Source of the DNA: Ectothiorhodospiraceae bacterium BW-2
GTDB lineage: Bacteria > Pseudomonadota > Gammaproteobacteria > Thiohalomonadales > Thiohalomonadaceae
Direction of reading: 5' to 3'
DNA: 64,000 nucleotides
Assembly (NCBI GenBank): GCA_008375315.1
Contig: CP032507.1
Span: 1,302,001 to 1,366,000 of the forward strand
In this document: in pieces, positions 45,930 through 55,587 of the stretch
Numbering within the stretch: the stretch's first letter is position 1
Layout: the number at the start of each line of letters is the position of its first letter
Translations under genes and position numbers: made by a program
Notes under the pieces: generated by a model
Database searches by the model: none
What the model was told of the DNA's origin: nothing
The model's input: only the letters and a program-made list of their open reading frames with translations

Positions 45930-47411
45930 TCAATTTAACTTAATCCAAGTTGTCTTCAGTTCACAATATTCATTCAAGGCGTGCAATGATTTATCCTTAC
46001 CAATTCCAGACTCTTTCACCCCTCCAAACGGAACCGCATTATCATCATCACCATAGCTGTTGACATGAACCATCCCCGCCTCTAATCTCCGACTGCAAAA
46101 AAATGCCTCATTAATATCGTTAGTCCATACCGAGGCTGCCAAGCCATAGTGGGTATTGTTAGCTAAATGGAGCGCCTCCTCAATATGCTCATAACTATGA
46201 ATGATCAATACTGGCCCAAATATCTCCTGTTGCGCCAATTCACTATCGGGGGTCACTTCATCAAAAATCGTGGGGGCAATGTAGTAACCGTTAGTAGGAA
46301 TAGCTGCATCGCCCTCTATGACTACAGGCTCAATGCCTGCTTGTTTCGCTCGTTGAATAAAGCCCTGAATACGCTGATACTGCTCCTGACTCACAATCGA
46401 GCCGACTGTTGTCTGAGGGTTAAATGGATCGGCAGGTACATAGATTTTTGCGGCACGATACAATAGCGATAAAAAGCTCTTTTTTATCTCTTTATCAATG
46501 ATTAGGCGTGAAGGAGATGAACATATTTGGCCTTGATTATAGAAAATATTTTTTGCTAGAACTTCAGCTGCGTGAGGTAAATTAGCATAGTTTCGGGTCA
46601 AGATAAATGGGCTTTTGCCGCCACACTCCAACCCTATCTTTTTCATATTTGATTCGCCGGCATAGAACAACATCTTTTTACCCACAGCCGATGAGCCAGT
46701 AAAGAAGAGTCCACGCACTTTAGGGTGTCGAGCCAAGGCCTCGCCAGTCACCTCGCCACGGCCGGTAACAACATTTAGCACACCATCTGGCAACCCCGCT
46801 GAGGTTGCCATAGCCGCAATCGCTAAAATAGAATAGCTTGCCTCCTCAGCCGGTTTTATCACCACAGAGTTCCCCATGAGCAGTGCCGGCGCGATCTTCC
46901 AAGCGGCTACCACTAACGGATCATTCCAAGGCAGAATCGCCGCCACAACACCTAAGGGTTCACGAGCAACTAAGGCTAACTCCTGAGAGTTAGGCTGATA
47001 AGACTCATCGTGAACTTTATCCACAGCTTCAGCAAACCAGCGCACGACACTAATCGCTTTAGGAATCGAATCTTCGATAAAATTACGATAGGCTCGACCG
47101 GTCTCCAAAGTATCGAGTTGAGCTAAATAGGTTAGGTTAGCTTCAATGATATCTGCCCAGGCAAAGATAATCTGCTTCCGCTCTCTAACGGGTTTATCGC
47201 ACCAAACCCGACTCAAATAACTTGCGTTAGCGGCATTAACAGCTTCATCGACTTCACAAGCAGTGCAATCAAATAGTGGCTTTAACTGTAACTGCCGCAG
47301 TGGTGATTTTTTACTTAGCAATAGAGAATCAGACAAACTACAATACTGCCCATTAATATATGGCCGATTCTCAATACTATCGATTAATTGTATATTTACA
47401 GCGGTTTCCAT
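45930..47411 (-). CDS. Aldehyde dehydrogenase family protein
   Basis: A 493-residue NAD(P)-dependent aldehyde dehydrogenase. The catalytic Glu is in KKIGLECGGKSPFIL (E262) and the nucleophile Cys in YNQGQICSSPSRL (C297). The cofactor site is FFTGSSAVGKKML, with LPWNDPLVVAAWKIAPALLMGNSVVIKPAEE upstream. It resembles betaine/aminobutyraldehyde dehydrogenases, which make amino acids or acids from amino-aldehydes. In this operon it might produce an acyl group for the ATP-grasp or acetyltransferase (inference). The ATG at 47411 follows ggaggt. Confidence 0.93.
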   Translation of the reverse strand: METAVNIQLIDSIENRPYINGQYCSLSDSLLLSKKSPLRQLQLKPLFDCTACEVDEAVNAANASYLSRVWCDKPVRERKQIIFAWADIIEANLTYLAQLDTLETGRAYRNFIEDSIPKAISVVRWFAEAVDKVHDESYQPNSQELALVAREPLGVVAAILPWNDPLVVAAWKIAPALLMGNSVVIKPAEEASYSILAIAAMATSAGLPDGVLNVVTGRGEVTGEALARHPKVRGLFFTGSSAVGKKMLFYAGESNMKKIGLECGGKSPFILTRNYANLPHAAEVLAKNIFYNQGQICSSPSRLIIDKEIKKSFLSLLYRAAKIYVPADPFNPQTTVGSIVSQEQYQRIQGFIQRAKQAGIEPVVIEGDAAIPTNGYYIAPTIFDEVTPDSELAQQEIFGPVLIIHSYEHIEEALHLANNTHYGLAASVWTNDINEAFFCSRRLEAGMVHVNSYGDDDNAVPFGGVKESGIGKDKSLHALNEYCELKTTWIKLN

Positions 47412-47434
47412 AGTTACCTCCACTTAATCAAATT

Positions 47435-48445
47435 TTAATTTGAATTTGAATTTGAATAAGAGCACCAAAAATAGGGCTGGATAGAGCCACCAAAACTGAG
47501 TTTAAACCACCCCCGCTGTGGACTATTCACTCCCTCTAAATCAACCTCTGTCACCCCTTTTTTCGCTAACATCGAAAAGGCCTGCCATAATACGGCAGTT
47601 CCGGTAGAGCTAGAACGCATTTGCGAGTTGTTAGCTCCAAATAGATAGTAAGCCCTTAGGCCGGCAATCAAAAACAGGGCATAACTTCCTGCGCTACCCA
47701 TCTTGTCCTTAGCCACGAATAGATGTCCGATTCGGCTGCCTAACAGACTCATCGCCAACGATGATAAAAACATCAAATCCGCTTCACTCATCGCAATATT
47801 CTGCCGCAACATTGTTAGTTTATAAAAATCGACAAATTGCGCTACATCATTTGACTCACAAACGGTGATCTGATCACGATAGCCATAACGAATCTGCTGT
47901 TTTCTCGATACTGATGCATTTTGGTATAAAGGTGACTCGGTTAATATGCTATTGTCGGTAAACGAGGTAATATCAACAATTGAAGTATATCGCACCTCAA
48001 TCGAATATTTGGGTGCAGCAATATGGTAGTTACACCACTGAAAAGGTCTAATATCCTGCAATTGTGGCAACAGTTTTAATTTTATTTGATTATATTTAGA
48101 TACTAACCATGTCGAAAAAAAGGTCAATATATCGAAATACTCCGAATGAATCTGAGCACGATTTAAATTAGGTAAATGACCCATTAATATTCCATCATGA
48201 ATCAAAGTGCCATGGCCAATAACTTGGGTCTCATCTAATGACACTGCCAAGAGAACAACAGCCACTTTTTCTCGGCCTTTAACACAATAATAGGTGTGGA
48301 ATACCCCAGATAATGCCTTCAAATAAGAGGAGAGAAAAAAACCGCTCACCAAGGGGGAGCGCAAAATAAATCTATCCCACTGCTCATCTATATGAGCAGG
48401 TTCCATAACATAGTGCTTTTGTACCATATCCATAGCGACACCCAT
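47435..48445 (-). CDS. GNAT/FemAB-like acyltransferase
   Basis: A 336-residue protein of the double-GNAT (BioF2/FemAB-like) type. The pattern is LRSPLVSGFFLSSYLKALSG at the N-terminus, SRKQQIRYGYRDQITVCES in the middle, then GHLFVAKDKMGSAGSYALFLIAGLRAYYLFGA and TEVDLEGVNSPQRGWFKLSFGG at the end. Such enzymes transfer acyl or aminoacyl groups. It could replace PseH, the N-acetyltransferase of the pathway, which is otherwise not evident in the window, or add an extra acyl group. Confidence 0.72.
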   Translation of the reverse strand: MGVAMDMVQKHYVMEPAHIDEQWDRFILRSPLVSGFFLSSYLKALSGVFHTYYCVKGREKVAVVLLAVSLDETQVIGHGTLIHDGILMGHLPNLNRAQIHSEYFDILTFFSTWLVSKYNQIKLKLLPQLQDIRPFQWCNYHIAAPKYSIEVRYTSIVDITSFTDNSILTESPLYQNASVSRKQQIRYGYRDQITVCESNDVAQFVDFYKLTMLRQNIAMSEADLMFLSSLAMSLLGSRIGHLFVAKDKMGSAGSYALFLIAGLRAYYLFGANNSQMRSSSTGTAVLWQAFSMLAKKGVTEVDLEGVNSPQRGWFKLSFGGSIQPYFWCSYSNSNSN

Positions 48446-48447
48446 GA

Positions 48448-49239
48448 CTAAAATTGCCTAAATAACTTTGGAGTTTTTTTGTTCAGATGGCCAGACAAAT
48501 AGTGATCGACAACAGCGTCATTATAATAGTCATAAATTAGATGCAAATGGTGAGGATGCCAATCAGAAGAGCGCCAAATTCGCCCACTACTCTTGTGTTT
48601 TTTCTTAATGACATATCGCTGTTTATCAAATATTTTAAATAACATTTCAAACTCATCAACCATCGAACTCACAGCTCGACATGAGAGATGATGCAGGCCA
48701 TCACCAGCCACCAAGGGTGCACAGTTCTGCTGTACAATATCACCGGCATCTAGTTGATCAGTTAGTTCATGAATTGTCATACCTGTCATCTGTGGCTCCA
48801 GTAGATAGCTAGGCCAAAAATGGGTAATACAACCACGATACCATGGAGATAATCCCCCATGGATATTCCATTTTTCACCCGTCACACAGGCGAGCGTTGC
48901 ATTATTCAATATATGAATACCGTAGCTGATAAAGAGAGTGGGAGCTATCTTCTGTAAAAATTGTCGTACCTGTTCACTATTAATTTCAGCTCGGGAAACG
49001 ACTATTTTAGGTACCCTAGGAAAGTCAGCATGTTCAAAAAAGTCTAGCTCGATCTTCTGCCGCTGCTTAAAGTGGTGGTTAAATAAATTGGCTGTCTCTA
49101 GCGGTAAATCAGTTGGTGGTTTTGGCACATGAACCTCCCTCTGCTCAATCACCAAACCATCTAATAGACCTAAATCGTGAAGTTTTCTTGCAATAAATGC
49201 GTGACGGGGATGAGAGCCTGCAGCAAATACTAATTTCAT
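48448..49239 (-). CDS. Formyltransferase-like protein
   Basis: A 263-residue protein of the methionyl-tRNA/sugar formyltransferase fold. The catalytic Asn-x-His is in KWNIHGGLSPWYRGC (about 125-127) and the catalytic Asp in ELTDQLDAGDIVQQ (about 164), with MTGMTIH between. Sugar N-formyltransferases use 10-formyl-tetrahydrofolate to formylate amino sugars in surface glycans. This fits a formylated nonulosonic acid. It is coupled to the upstream DUF4910 gene by TGATG. Confidence 0.83.
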   Translation of the reverse strand: MKLVFAAGSHPRHAFIARKLHDLGLLDGLVIEQREVHVPKPPTDLPLETANLFNHHFKQRQKIELDFFEHADFPRVPKIVVSRAEINSEQVRQFLQKIAPTLFISYGIHILNNATLACVTGEKWNIHGGLSPWYRGCITHFWPSYLLEPQMTGMTIHELTDQLDAGDIVQQNCAPLVAGDGLHHLSCRAVSSMVDEFEMLFKIFDKQRYVIKKKHKSSGRIWRSSDWHPHHLHLIYDYYNDAVVDHYLSGHLNKKTPKLFRQF

Positions 49240-50591
49240 CACTCTATAAAATCGATTCCATACTTAATTAAACCACTATTCTCTAATTTCTCAATCACCA
49301 CTCGTAGCTCTTCAACACAACACCCTGCTGCGTTGGCAATATCAAATAGACTATTTGTACCATCAGCCATACTTAGAACAAGTAGCATACGATTTAACTG
49401 TAGGCGGGAATCAAACCGACTATCCGAAGAGCTTGCTCTTGTCTCTTCGGAATTCATGTTAGGGTAGAGTCCTCTCGGCCCTAATTGTGGTTCACCATAA
49501 GGAGAACAGTTAATCGGATAGCCACACCACTCAGCATAACGCAATATCTGCTCAATCGTATCAGCACTTCTAATTAAGGCATCCACATCCATAAACTCTT
49601 TAGTATCTAGTGAGTTATGATACCCAAGATAGTGTCCATATACTGTTCTTGATATCTGCCCGACCGGTAGCTTAAATCCAGGTGCGCCATATTGCCGTTC
49701 ATCTGAACCGCCTATGGGCGAAAAAGCTTCATATCTAACAGATTCAATACTATCTAGTTGATTGTTAGATATGTTTTTAATCACCTTATCGAGTATGCTA
49801 TCTGCTGAACGACTCATTTTATAACGCAGCGAGGTAGCTGAACCGCCGACACAGGTTAAAATAAGACCATAAGCAAGCGACTCTTTAAGATGTCGATGAT
49901 ATTTTGACAAAAAACATAGCGAGCCAATCGTCTCTGGATTTAATAGAAACCGATAACTAAACCGCCTTTTTTTCCAAGTCGCTAGACGAAGATAGAGCAG
50001 TAGTAGTGTTAACGGCCCAGAGAGCTCATTGTTAGCGAGTGAGGGGTGGCACAGATAACTGCTGAGCAGCACTTCCCGTTGACTCTCACCGGGTAGAAGC
50101 GTATGTCCAAACGGAACGCCACCGGAGATGAATTGTGCCTCAATTTTGGCGTGATAACGCCCCGGTTTTAACTGTTGACGCTTCTGATCAGAGAGACAGA
50201 ACCCCCAGCTTCTTTTGTAATAACTGGTAACATACGGAATTGCACTAGGTAAAGCGGGAAGACTATGTAGATTTTGTTGTAACCGATCCAGTTCAAAGTA
50301 TTCATCGACCGGCTCAGAGTAGTTCACTACATGCAGATTAGAGTCCCGACTATCACAGACAACTTCGCCATCAGGCCCCGTCAGTCGAGCATGAGAGAAG
50401 TGCCACTCTGGAGGGACAATCCAATCGAAAACTTTACTACCTGTCGGGATTTTTTCGACCCTAAGATCCATCTGCTCACTAAAATAGGCCAGTGACTGCT
50501 CTAATCCTGGACCAGTAATACTTCGAGTTAAGGGCCATAACCGATCAAATAAGTTATCAATTAATTTTTTTTCGCTAATGTAACCACTCAT
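49239..50591 (-). CDS. DUF4910 aminopeptidase-like protein
   Basis: A 450-residue protein with the N-terminal LFDRLWPLTRSITGPGLEQSLAYF and FDWIVPPEWHF of the DUF2172/DUF4910 family, a zinc-peptidase-like centre (VLLSSYLCHPSLANNELSGPLTLLLLYL; SPIGGSDERQYGAPG; YHNSLDT) and a C-terminal winged-helix-like tail. It looks like an M28-type fold with His, Asp and Glu candidates in place. Members often sit in nonulosonic acid or O-antigen clusters; the reaction is not established. It is overlapped by pseF upstream (ATGA). Confidence 0.85.
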   Translation of the reverse strand: MSGYISEKKLIDNLFDRLWPLTRSITGPGLEQSLAYFSEQMDLRVEKIPTGSKVFDWIVPPEWHFSHARLTGPDGEVVCDSRDSNLHVVNYSEPVDEYFELDRLQQNLHSLPALPSAIPYVTSYYKRSWGFCLSDQKRQQLKPGRYHAKIEAQFISGGVPFGHTLLPGESQREVLLSSYLCHPSLANNELSGPLTLLLLYLRLATWKKRRFSYRFLLNPETIGSLCFLSKYHRHLKESLAYGLILTCVGGSATSLRYKMSRSADSILDKVIKNISNNQLDSIESVRYEAFSPIGGSDERQYGAPGFKLPVGQISRTVYGHYLGYHNSLDTKEFMDVDALIRSADTIEQILRYAEWCGYPINCSPYGEPQLGPRGLYPNMNSEETRASSSDSRFDSRLQLNRMLLVLSMADGTNSLFDIANAAGCCVEELRVVIEKLENSGLIKYGIDFIE

Positions 50592-51355
50592 ACTGGCATA
50601 CGATCCGATGACTCCAACTCTTGCTGCTGGGTAATCACTTGATAGAGCAGCTCAGCGACACGCCAATCCTCTTCAGTATCGATATCCTGAACTCGGTAAC
50701 GAGGCAAAATAATCGGAATACCTGCAAAGCCTAGAGTGGCACGCTGATATTGCGGTTGATTAACCCTATCTAAGTCGTTCCAATAGAACTGTCCGGCATC
50801 CATATATCCCTCATCTAGATCTTGCGATCGGTAAGTGAAATACTCCGGCCAAAACATCTCCGCTTCGCCTTTATCGTTAATTTTAAAGCTCCGTTGTACT
50901 GGAAATGGCATCGATGCAGCTGAAAAAGTACTGGCCTGATCTGGCCGCTGCTTTAACTGTTCTAACCCTTGCCGAATATAGCGAGCATCCATTAACGGTG
51001 CTGTCGCATAGAGGGTACAGAGGTAGCGAAAGGAATCCCCCTCCTGCTGCAATCTGTTTAAGGTATAGCTAACAGCTTCCCCCGAAGTCACATAATCATC
51101 AGCCAACTCTTTAGGTCGCATAAAGGGGACTGTTGCACCAGCACCAATAGCAACCTCCGCGATCTGTTCATCGTCGGTCGAGACGATAATTTTATCAAAC
51201 AGTGCAGTTTTAAGCGCAGCCTCAATCGTATAGCAGATTATCGGTTTGCCAAGAAATGGTTTGATATTTTTTTTAGGAATTCGCTTACTGCCTCCTCGGG
51301 CAGGAATAATAGCAACGGCTCGGTCTCCACTCTCCAAGGCTCTCTCCCAATTCAT
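50588..51355 (-). CDS. pseF: Pseudaminic acid cytidylyltransferase PseF
   Basis: Activates pseudaminic acid with CTP to CMP-pseudaminic acid. It shows AVAIIPARGGSKRIPKKNIKPFLGKPIICYTI (the CMP-NeuAc synthetase family signature), IIVSTDDEQIAEVA, LADDYVTSGEAVSYTLNRL and YMDAGQFYWNDLDRV; the last two are typical of PseF rather than NeuA. The length of about 255 residues is normal. The longest frame begins at a TTG (51367); the ATG at 51355 is preferred. It lies between pseB and the DUF4910 gene. Confidence 0.93.
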   Translation of the reverse strand: MNWERALESGDRAVAIIPARGGSKRIPKKNIKPFLGKPIICYTIEAALKTALFDKIIVSTDDEQIAEVAIGAGATVPFMRPKELADDYVTSGEAVSYTLNRLQQEGDSFRYLCTLYATAPLMDARYIRQGLEQLKQRPDQASTFSAASMPFPVQRSFKINDKGEAEMFWPEYFTYRSQDLDEGYMDAGQFYWNDLDRVNQPQYQRATLGFAGIPIILPRYRVQDIDTEEDWRVAELLYQVITQQQELESSDRMPV

Positions 51356-51373
51356 GTTAAGCGCCAATAAAAC

Positions 51374-52384
<1,011 letters not shown>

Positions 52385-52482
52385 TTACCTCTCAGTTTTA
52401 TGACTTAATGACATCAAGTTGTCGTGGATTTTGATCGGTAAGCTGCATTGATTGCCCGTGATCTAATGCGCACTCTCTCATG

Positions 52483-52791
52483 CTACACAAACTCGCCCCT
52501 ACAATCTAAATAACCGTGTAAAAGATACTCCATTAAATCAGCCATCCAAACACTATCCTGTCGCTGCTGCGCATCAAACAACTCGACTATCAACATCTGT
52601 AATGCTTTAGCTTTATCACTCTCATCTAGCTGTACTATTAGATTATTGATCTCATCTAACACATCAATAAAGAGTTGGTTAGCCTCACCTAAATGGCCAC
52701 AGCGATAAGCAACTGCTGTAGCGACCACTTTCTGGCAAAAACTAATACTATCTTCACTCAAAGTAGTGACACCCCTCAATTTTAGCACCAC
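52483..52791 (-). CDS. Small helical protein coupled to Maf gene
   Basis: A 102-residue, mostly helical, acidic protein (NQLFIDVLDEINNLIVQLDESDKAKALQMLIVELFDAQQRQD; WMADLMEYLLHGYL). I do not recognise a family. It starts inside the end of the Maf gene: the long frame begins with GTG at 52791 (38-base overlap), while a TTG at 52761 with gaggggt upstream is a plausible alternative. Its position suggests a small partner or chaperone of the Maf glycosyltransferase or of flagellin. It is separated from pseB by about 100 bases. Confidence 0.6.
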   Translation of the reverse strand: MVLKLRGVTTLSEDSISFCQKVVATAVAYRCGHLGEANQLFIDVLDEINNLIVQLDESDKAKALQMLIVELFDAQQRQDSVWMADLMEYLLHGYLDCRGEFV

Positions 52792-54043
52792 GCCTATCGC
52801 TATTAAAAAATTTCACTTTTGACTTTAAGGCTATATAGGATTCCAGATCACTTAAATAGCTTTTTAGATTAGGCAGTGTCCCAATACGCTCGCCATAACC
52901 ATTAATCACCCAATCGACATGAGTTACTATTTTATGGCTAAAATCGGAGTTATTTACATGAGATTGATCATTATAGTAGCCAAAGTCGGTGCCATAGAAG
53001 ACAACCTCTTTAGCCCCCGCCTTTACCGCTAAATCGATGGCTGGATGAATCACACTACCAGAGCTAAAGAGTTGCCATGCGCGATTGTTAAATCCGGCCT
53101 GCTGATAGACAACAGAGTTAGAGCAGCCCCAGTAGCGCTGGCCTAACCATACATTAAGTACCTGAATCGGCACAGCAGGAAAATAGAGAAGTCGGGTTTG
53201 CCTCATATTGGTTGATAAATCGGCAAAGGCGCGAATAATATCTAAATTTGCCTCAATCACTACAGCTACATCAGGAACTATACCTGCATGATCCAGTGTT
53301 TTCAGTGAGGTATCGACTGCAATAATCGTCTCTTTACCCTGCACGGCTTTTAGCGGCTCGAAGTGATCGGCTAAAGTCGGGCCTGCACCAATGACATGGG
53401 CTCGCTTTGAGCCTATTTGCCGCAGCAGCGCGGGTAAACGGGCATCCTGTTCCAAAAAAGGGCGATTTTGTGCTATCTGCTCCAGATACTGACTATCACG
53501 GCTACGCATGTTCTGTGTGACATAGTCGTCATTTAAAGCCGTTTGTATGGCACGATAGAGTTTCGGACAGCGACTATTTTCAAACCGCAATGCCGAAGGT
53601 GCTGTTGCAAAGGGATAGCGTAGCTGCTCATCTGCTGTAGCGACAGTTAAATCGACTCGTGACTGATTTAACCAACGACTAAAGTCGTAGTGAGTGGCGT
53701 AGAGGTTAAACAGACGCAGGTTCATTAATACTAGTATTAGCTTTGACTCATTAGCCGTCTGCTCTAGTAGATAGTCAATAACAGCGCCATTATTTTCGCC
53801 ATAAACATATAGCTGCTGCGCCGTTCTCTCCTGCTGCAGTAAAGGCTTAGCTAATGCGATCGCTTCTGCCATGGGATCAAAACTGCTACTTAAATGGATC
53901 CCATCCACGATTAACGATGCAACACTGCCCCGCTCCTCCAAGGTCGCATCATAACTACCGGCCCGTTCTAACTCTGCGGCAAGTTGTGGCCAACGCCGCT
54001 CAATCAGGGCTAAATTGGCTGTATAGATAGGGTTATCATTCAT
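52754..54043 (-). CDS. Maf/DUF115 motility-associated glycosyltransferase
   Basis: A 429-residue Maf protein, shorter than the one at 10272 and without its TPR tail. The DUF115 core is clear: KRAHVIGAGPTLADHFEPLKA, ETIIAVDTSLKTLDHAGIVPDVAVVIEANLD, SGSVIHPAIDLAVKAGAKEVVFYGTDFGYYNDQSHVNNS. Maf enzymes transfer pseudaminic or legionaminic acid to flagellin Ser/Thr. Located in the same operon as pseB, pseF and pseI, it is the best candidate for the pseudaminic acid transferase. Confidence 0.9.
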   Translation of the reverse strand: MNDNPIYTANLALIERRWPQLAAELERAGSYDATLEERGSVASLIVDGIHLSSSFDPMAEAIALAKPLLQQERTAQQLYVYGENNGAVIDYLLEQTANESKLILVLMNLRLFNLYATHYDFSRWLNQSRVDLTVATADEQLRYPFATAPSALRFENSRCPKLYRAIQTALNDDYVTQNMRSRDSQYLEQIAQNRPFLEQDARLPALLRQIGSKRAHVIGAGPTLADHFEPLKAVQGKETIIAVDTSLKTLDHAGIVPDVAVVIEANLDIIRAFADLSTNMRQTRLLYFPAVPIQVLNVWLGQRYWGCSNSVVYQQAGFNNRAWQLFSSGSVIHPAIDLAVKAGAKEVVFYGTDFGYYNDQSHVNNSDFSHKIVTHVDWVINGYGERIGTLPNLKSYLSDLESYIALKSKVKFFNSDRRGAKIEGCHYFE

Positions 54044-54058
54044 CAGCTTCGATAGCAG

Positions 54059-54985
54059 CTATAGCGTCACTACTGCACTATAGATAGCGCTCTTATCCTC
54101 CTCATGGGAGGAGTAGTAGCTAATATAGAGTTGTTGCTGATACTCAACCACACCGGCATAGCTACAATCCCCACCGGACGGAAGAGCTAATAGCTCAATA
54201 ACATGACCGGTGCCACTATCGATTTGACACACAGAGGTTCGGACTCGCTCATCATAAAGACGAATAACCGCAATTAATTCGCCCGATTTAAGCTGTATCA
54301 TTTTGGGGCCACCAATACGCCGATCCAGTTTTTGCCACTGCCAAGTGGTATAAGGGGGTGAGGCCTCACCTAAACAGGCAACTGTCTCATCCGGATCACG
54401 ACTATCACGCCTTAATAAACAGAGCACGCGTTGATCGTTTAAAAAGAGGAGTGAAGTTTCGTTAGAGTAGATATCCGCTTCAGGAAAAAAGTGTTCTTTG
54501 ACTATTTGCCACGATTTACCATCTTCGGTTCGGTAGAGGCAACCATGACTATCTTTGCCGCTATAAGCAACACTATAACCATAATTTTGCTGCCATGTGG
54601 TACTCCAGCGCCAACTCCCTAGCCCTGTTGCACAACTGAACGAACCACTCCAGTTTACGCCATCGGTTGAGAGCCAACTTAGCGATTGCATTCCCTCTCC
54701 GTCAACCGGTTCGATAAAGCGTATAACACCATTTAACATCAGCTCATCATGATGCGTCACTGAGAGTTTAGGATCGCGTAGATCGCCTCGACTATCTGAT
54801 AAAAGAGCAATAGATTGCCACTTTTTAAAATCATCAGAACGAAGCAGGCGTAGTTTCCCATGGTTGCAAACATGCTCACCACCTTCACGAAAACAGCAGT
54901 ACCATTGATGCTTAAACCGAATCAGATCGGTAAAGGCATTATGCTCACCTTGATCCCACATTTTATGGCCAGTTGATAGTTTCAT
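54059..54985 (-). CDS. Sialidase/BNR-like beta-propeller protein, cytoplasmic
   Basis: A 308-residue protein with repeated beta-propeller-type blades: LIRFKHQWYCCFREGGEHV, LRLLRSDDFKKWQSIAL, SDSRGDLRDPKLSV, LSWLSTDGVNWSGS, LYRTEDGKSWQIVKE, MIQLKSGELIAVIRLYD. These recall BNR/Asp-box and exo-alpha-sialidase proteins. There is no signal peptide, so it would act in the cytoplasm. Placed directly before Maf in a pseudaminic acid operon, it could hydrolyse or bind a nonulosonic acid conjugate (inference). Its ATG overlaps the stop of a decayed HEPN fragment. Confidence 0.72.
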   Translation of the reverse strand: MKLSTGHKMWDQGEHNAFTDLIRFKHQWYCCFREGGEHVCNHGKLRLLRSDDFKKWQSIALLSDSRGDLRDPKLSVTHHDELMLNGVIRFIEPVDGEGMQSLSWLSTDGVNWSGSFSCATGLGSWRWSTTWQQNYGYSVAYSGKDSHGCLYRTEDGKSWQIVKEHFFPEADIYSNETSLLFLNDQRVLCLLRRDSRDPDETVACLGEASPPYTTWQWQKLDRRIGGPKMIQLKSGELIAVIRLYDERVRTSVCQIDSGTGHVIELLALPSGGDCSYAGVVEYQQQLYISYYSSHEEDKSAIYSAVVTL

Positions 54986-55192
54986 TTTTCGCCTTTAAGC
55001 TTTAACGCTTCATCTCTCATTCGCGCCTGCACATGCTGTAAAACCTTAACGCCATCAATTGCTTGTAATATTGCGTCCAGCAGTGATTGCTCGTTAGTCA
55101 CATATTCATGCATCAGACTATTGCGTAACAACCTAAGCTCCAACCACTGCTGCGGATTTCTGTTGTGCCACGTTAAAGTAAAACTCCTGTCT
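54982..55192 (-). pseudogene. HepT-like HEPN toxin fragment
   Basis: After the MNT gene, a frame without a proper start reads WHNRNPQQWLELRLLRN then SLMHEYVTNEQSLLDAILQ and ends with TGA at 54982. It carries the HEPN RNase-type motif RxxxxHxY (RNSLMHEY) and the C-terminal helix, but the N-terminal half of the family is missing and the frame is closed upstream by a stop near 55192. This is the decayed partner of the antitoxin gene at 55173. Confidence 0.7.
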
Positions 55193-55472
55193 GTTTAGCG
55201 TGCTGATGAAACGGTGTTTCGGCTACAGTAGCATCTTGCAGTATAAGATCCACCTCAATACCCTCCATCTTTATGATTAGCGTCGCAGCTAATCTTAGCT
55301 GTAATGCTAACCGTTGCGGTAAACACTTATCCGTTAAAACCAGTAGGTCAATATCACCACCGCGCAAATCATCATCAACCCGGCTACCAAAGAGTATGAT
55401 AATCGCTTCATCATCGATCATCTCTGTAACTGTCTGTTTAATTAGCTCAATTTGGGAATTGCTTAAACGCAT
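55173..55472 (-). CDS. MntA-like nucleotidyltransferase antitoxin
   Basis: A 99-residue minimal nucleotidyltransferase with IIILFGSRVDDDLRGGDIDLLVLTD: the GS motif at residues 29-30 and catalytic Asp pair at D40 and D42. In MntA-HepT systems this protein AMPylates the HEPN toxin. The gene looks intact while the HepT gene that should follow is only a fragment, so it is now an orphan antitoxin. Confidence 0.88.
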   Translation of the reverse strand: MRLSNSQIELIKQTVTEMIDDEAIIILFGSRVDDDLRGGDIDLLVLTDKCLPQRLALQLRLAATLIIKMEGIEVDLILQDATVAETPFHQHAKQTGVLL

Positions 55473-55587
55473 AATATTTCTGAATATTTACGGTAATCTA
55501 TGCATACAAATCAGGCCTCAGGATAACGCAACAGTCGATTTCAGGGGGTAACAAGCAAGGAAAAGAGCCCTCCCTTACCGCGTCCCA

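Noticed and set aside
54059-54985. Secreted sialidase acting on host glycans
   Set aside because: No signal peptide or membrane segment is present and the operon context is intracellular sugar activation.
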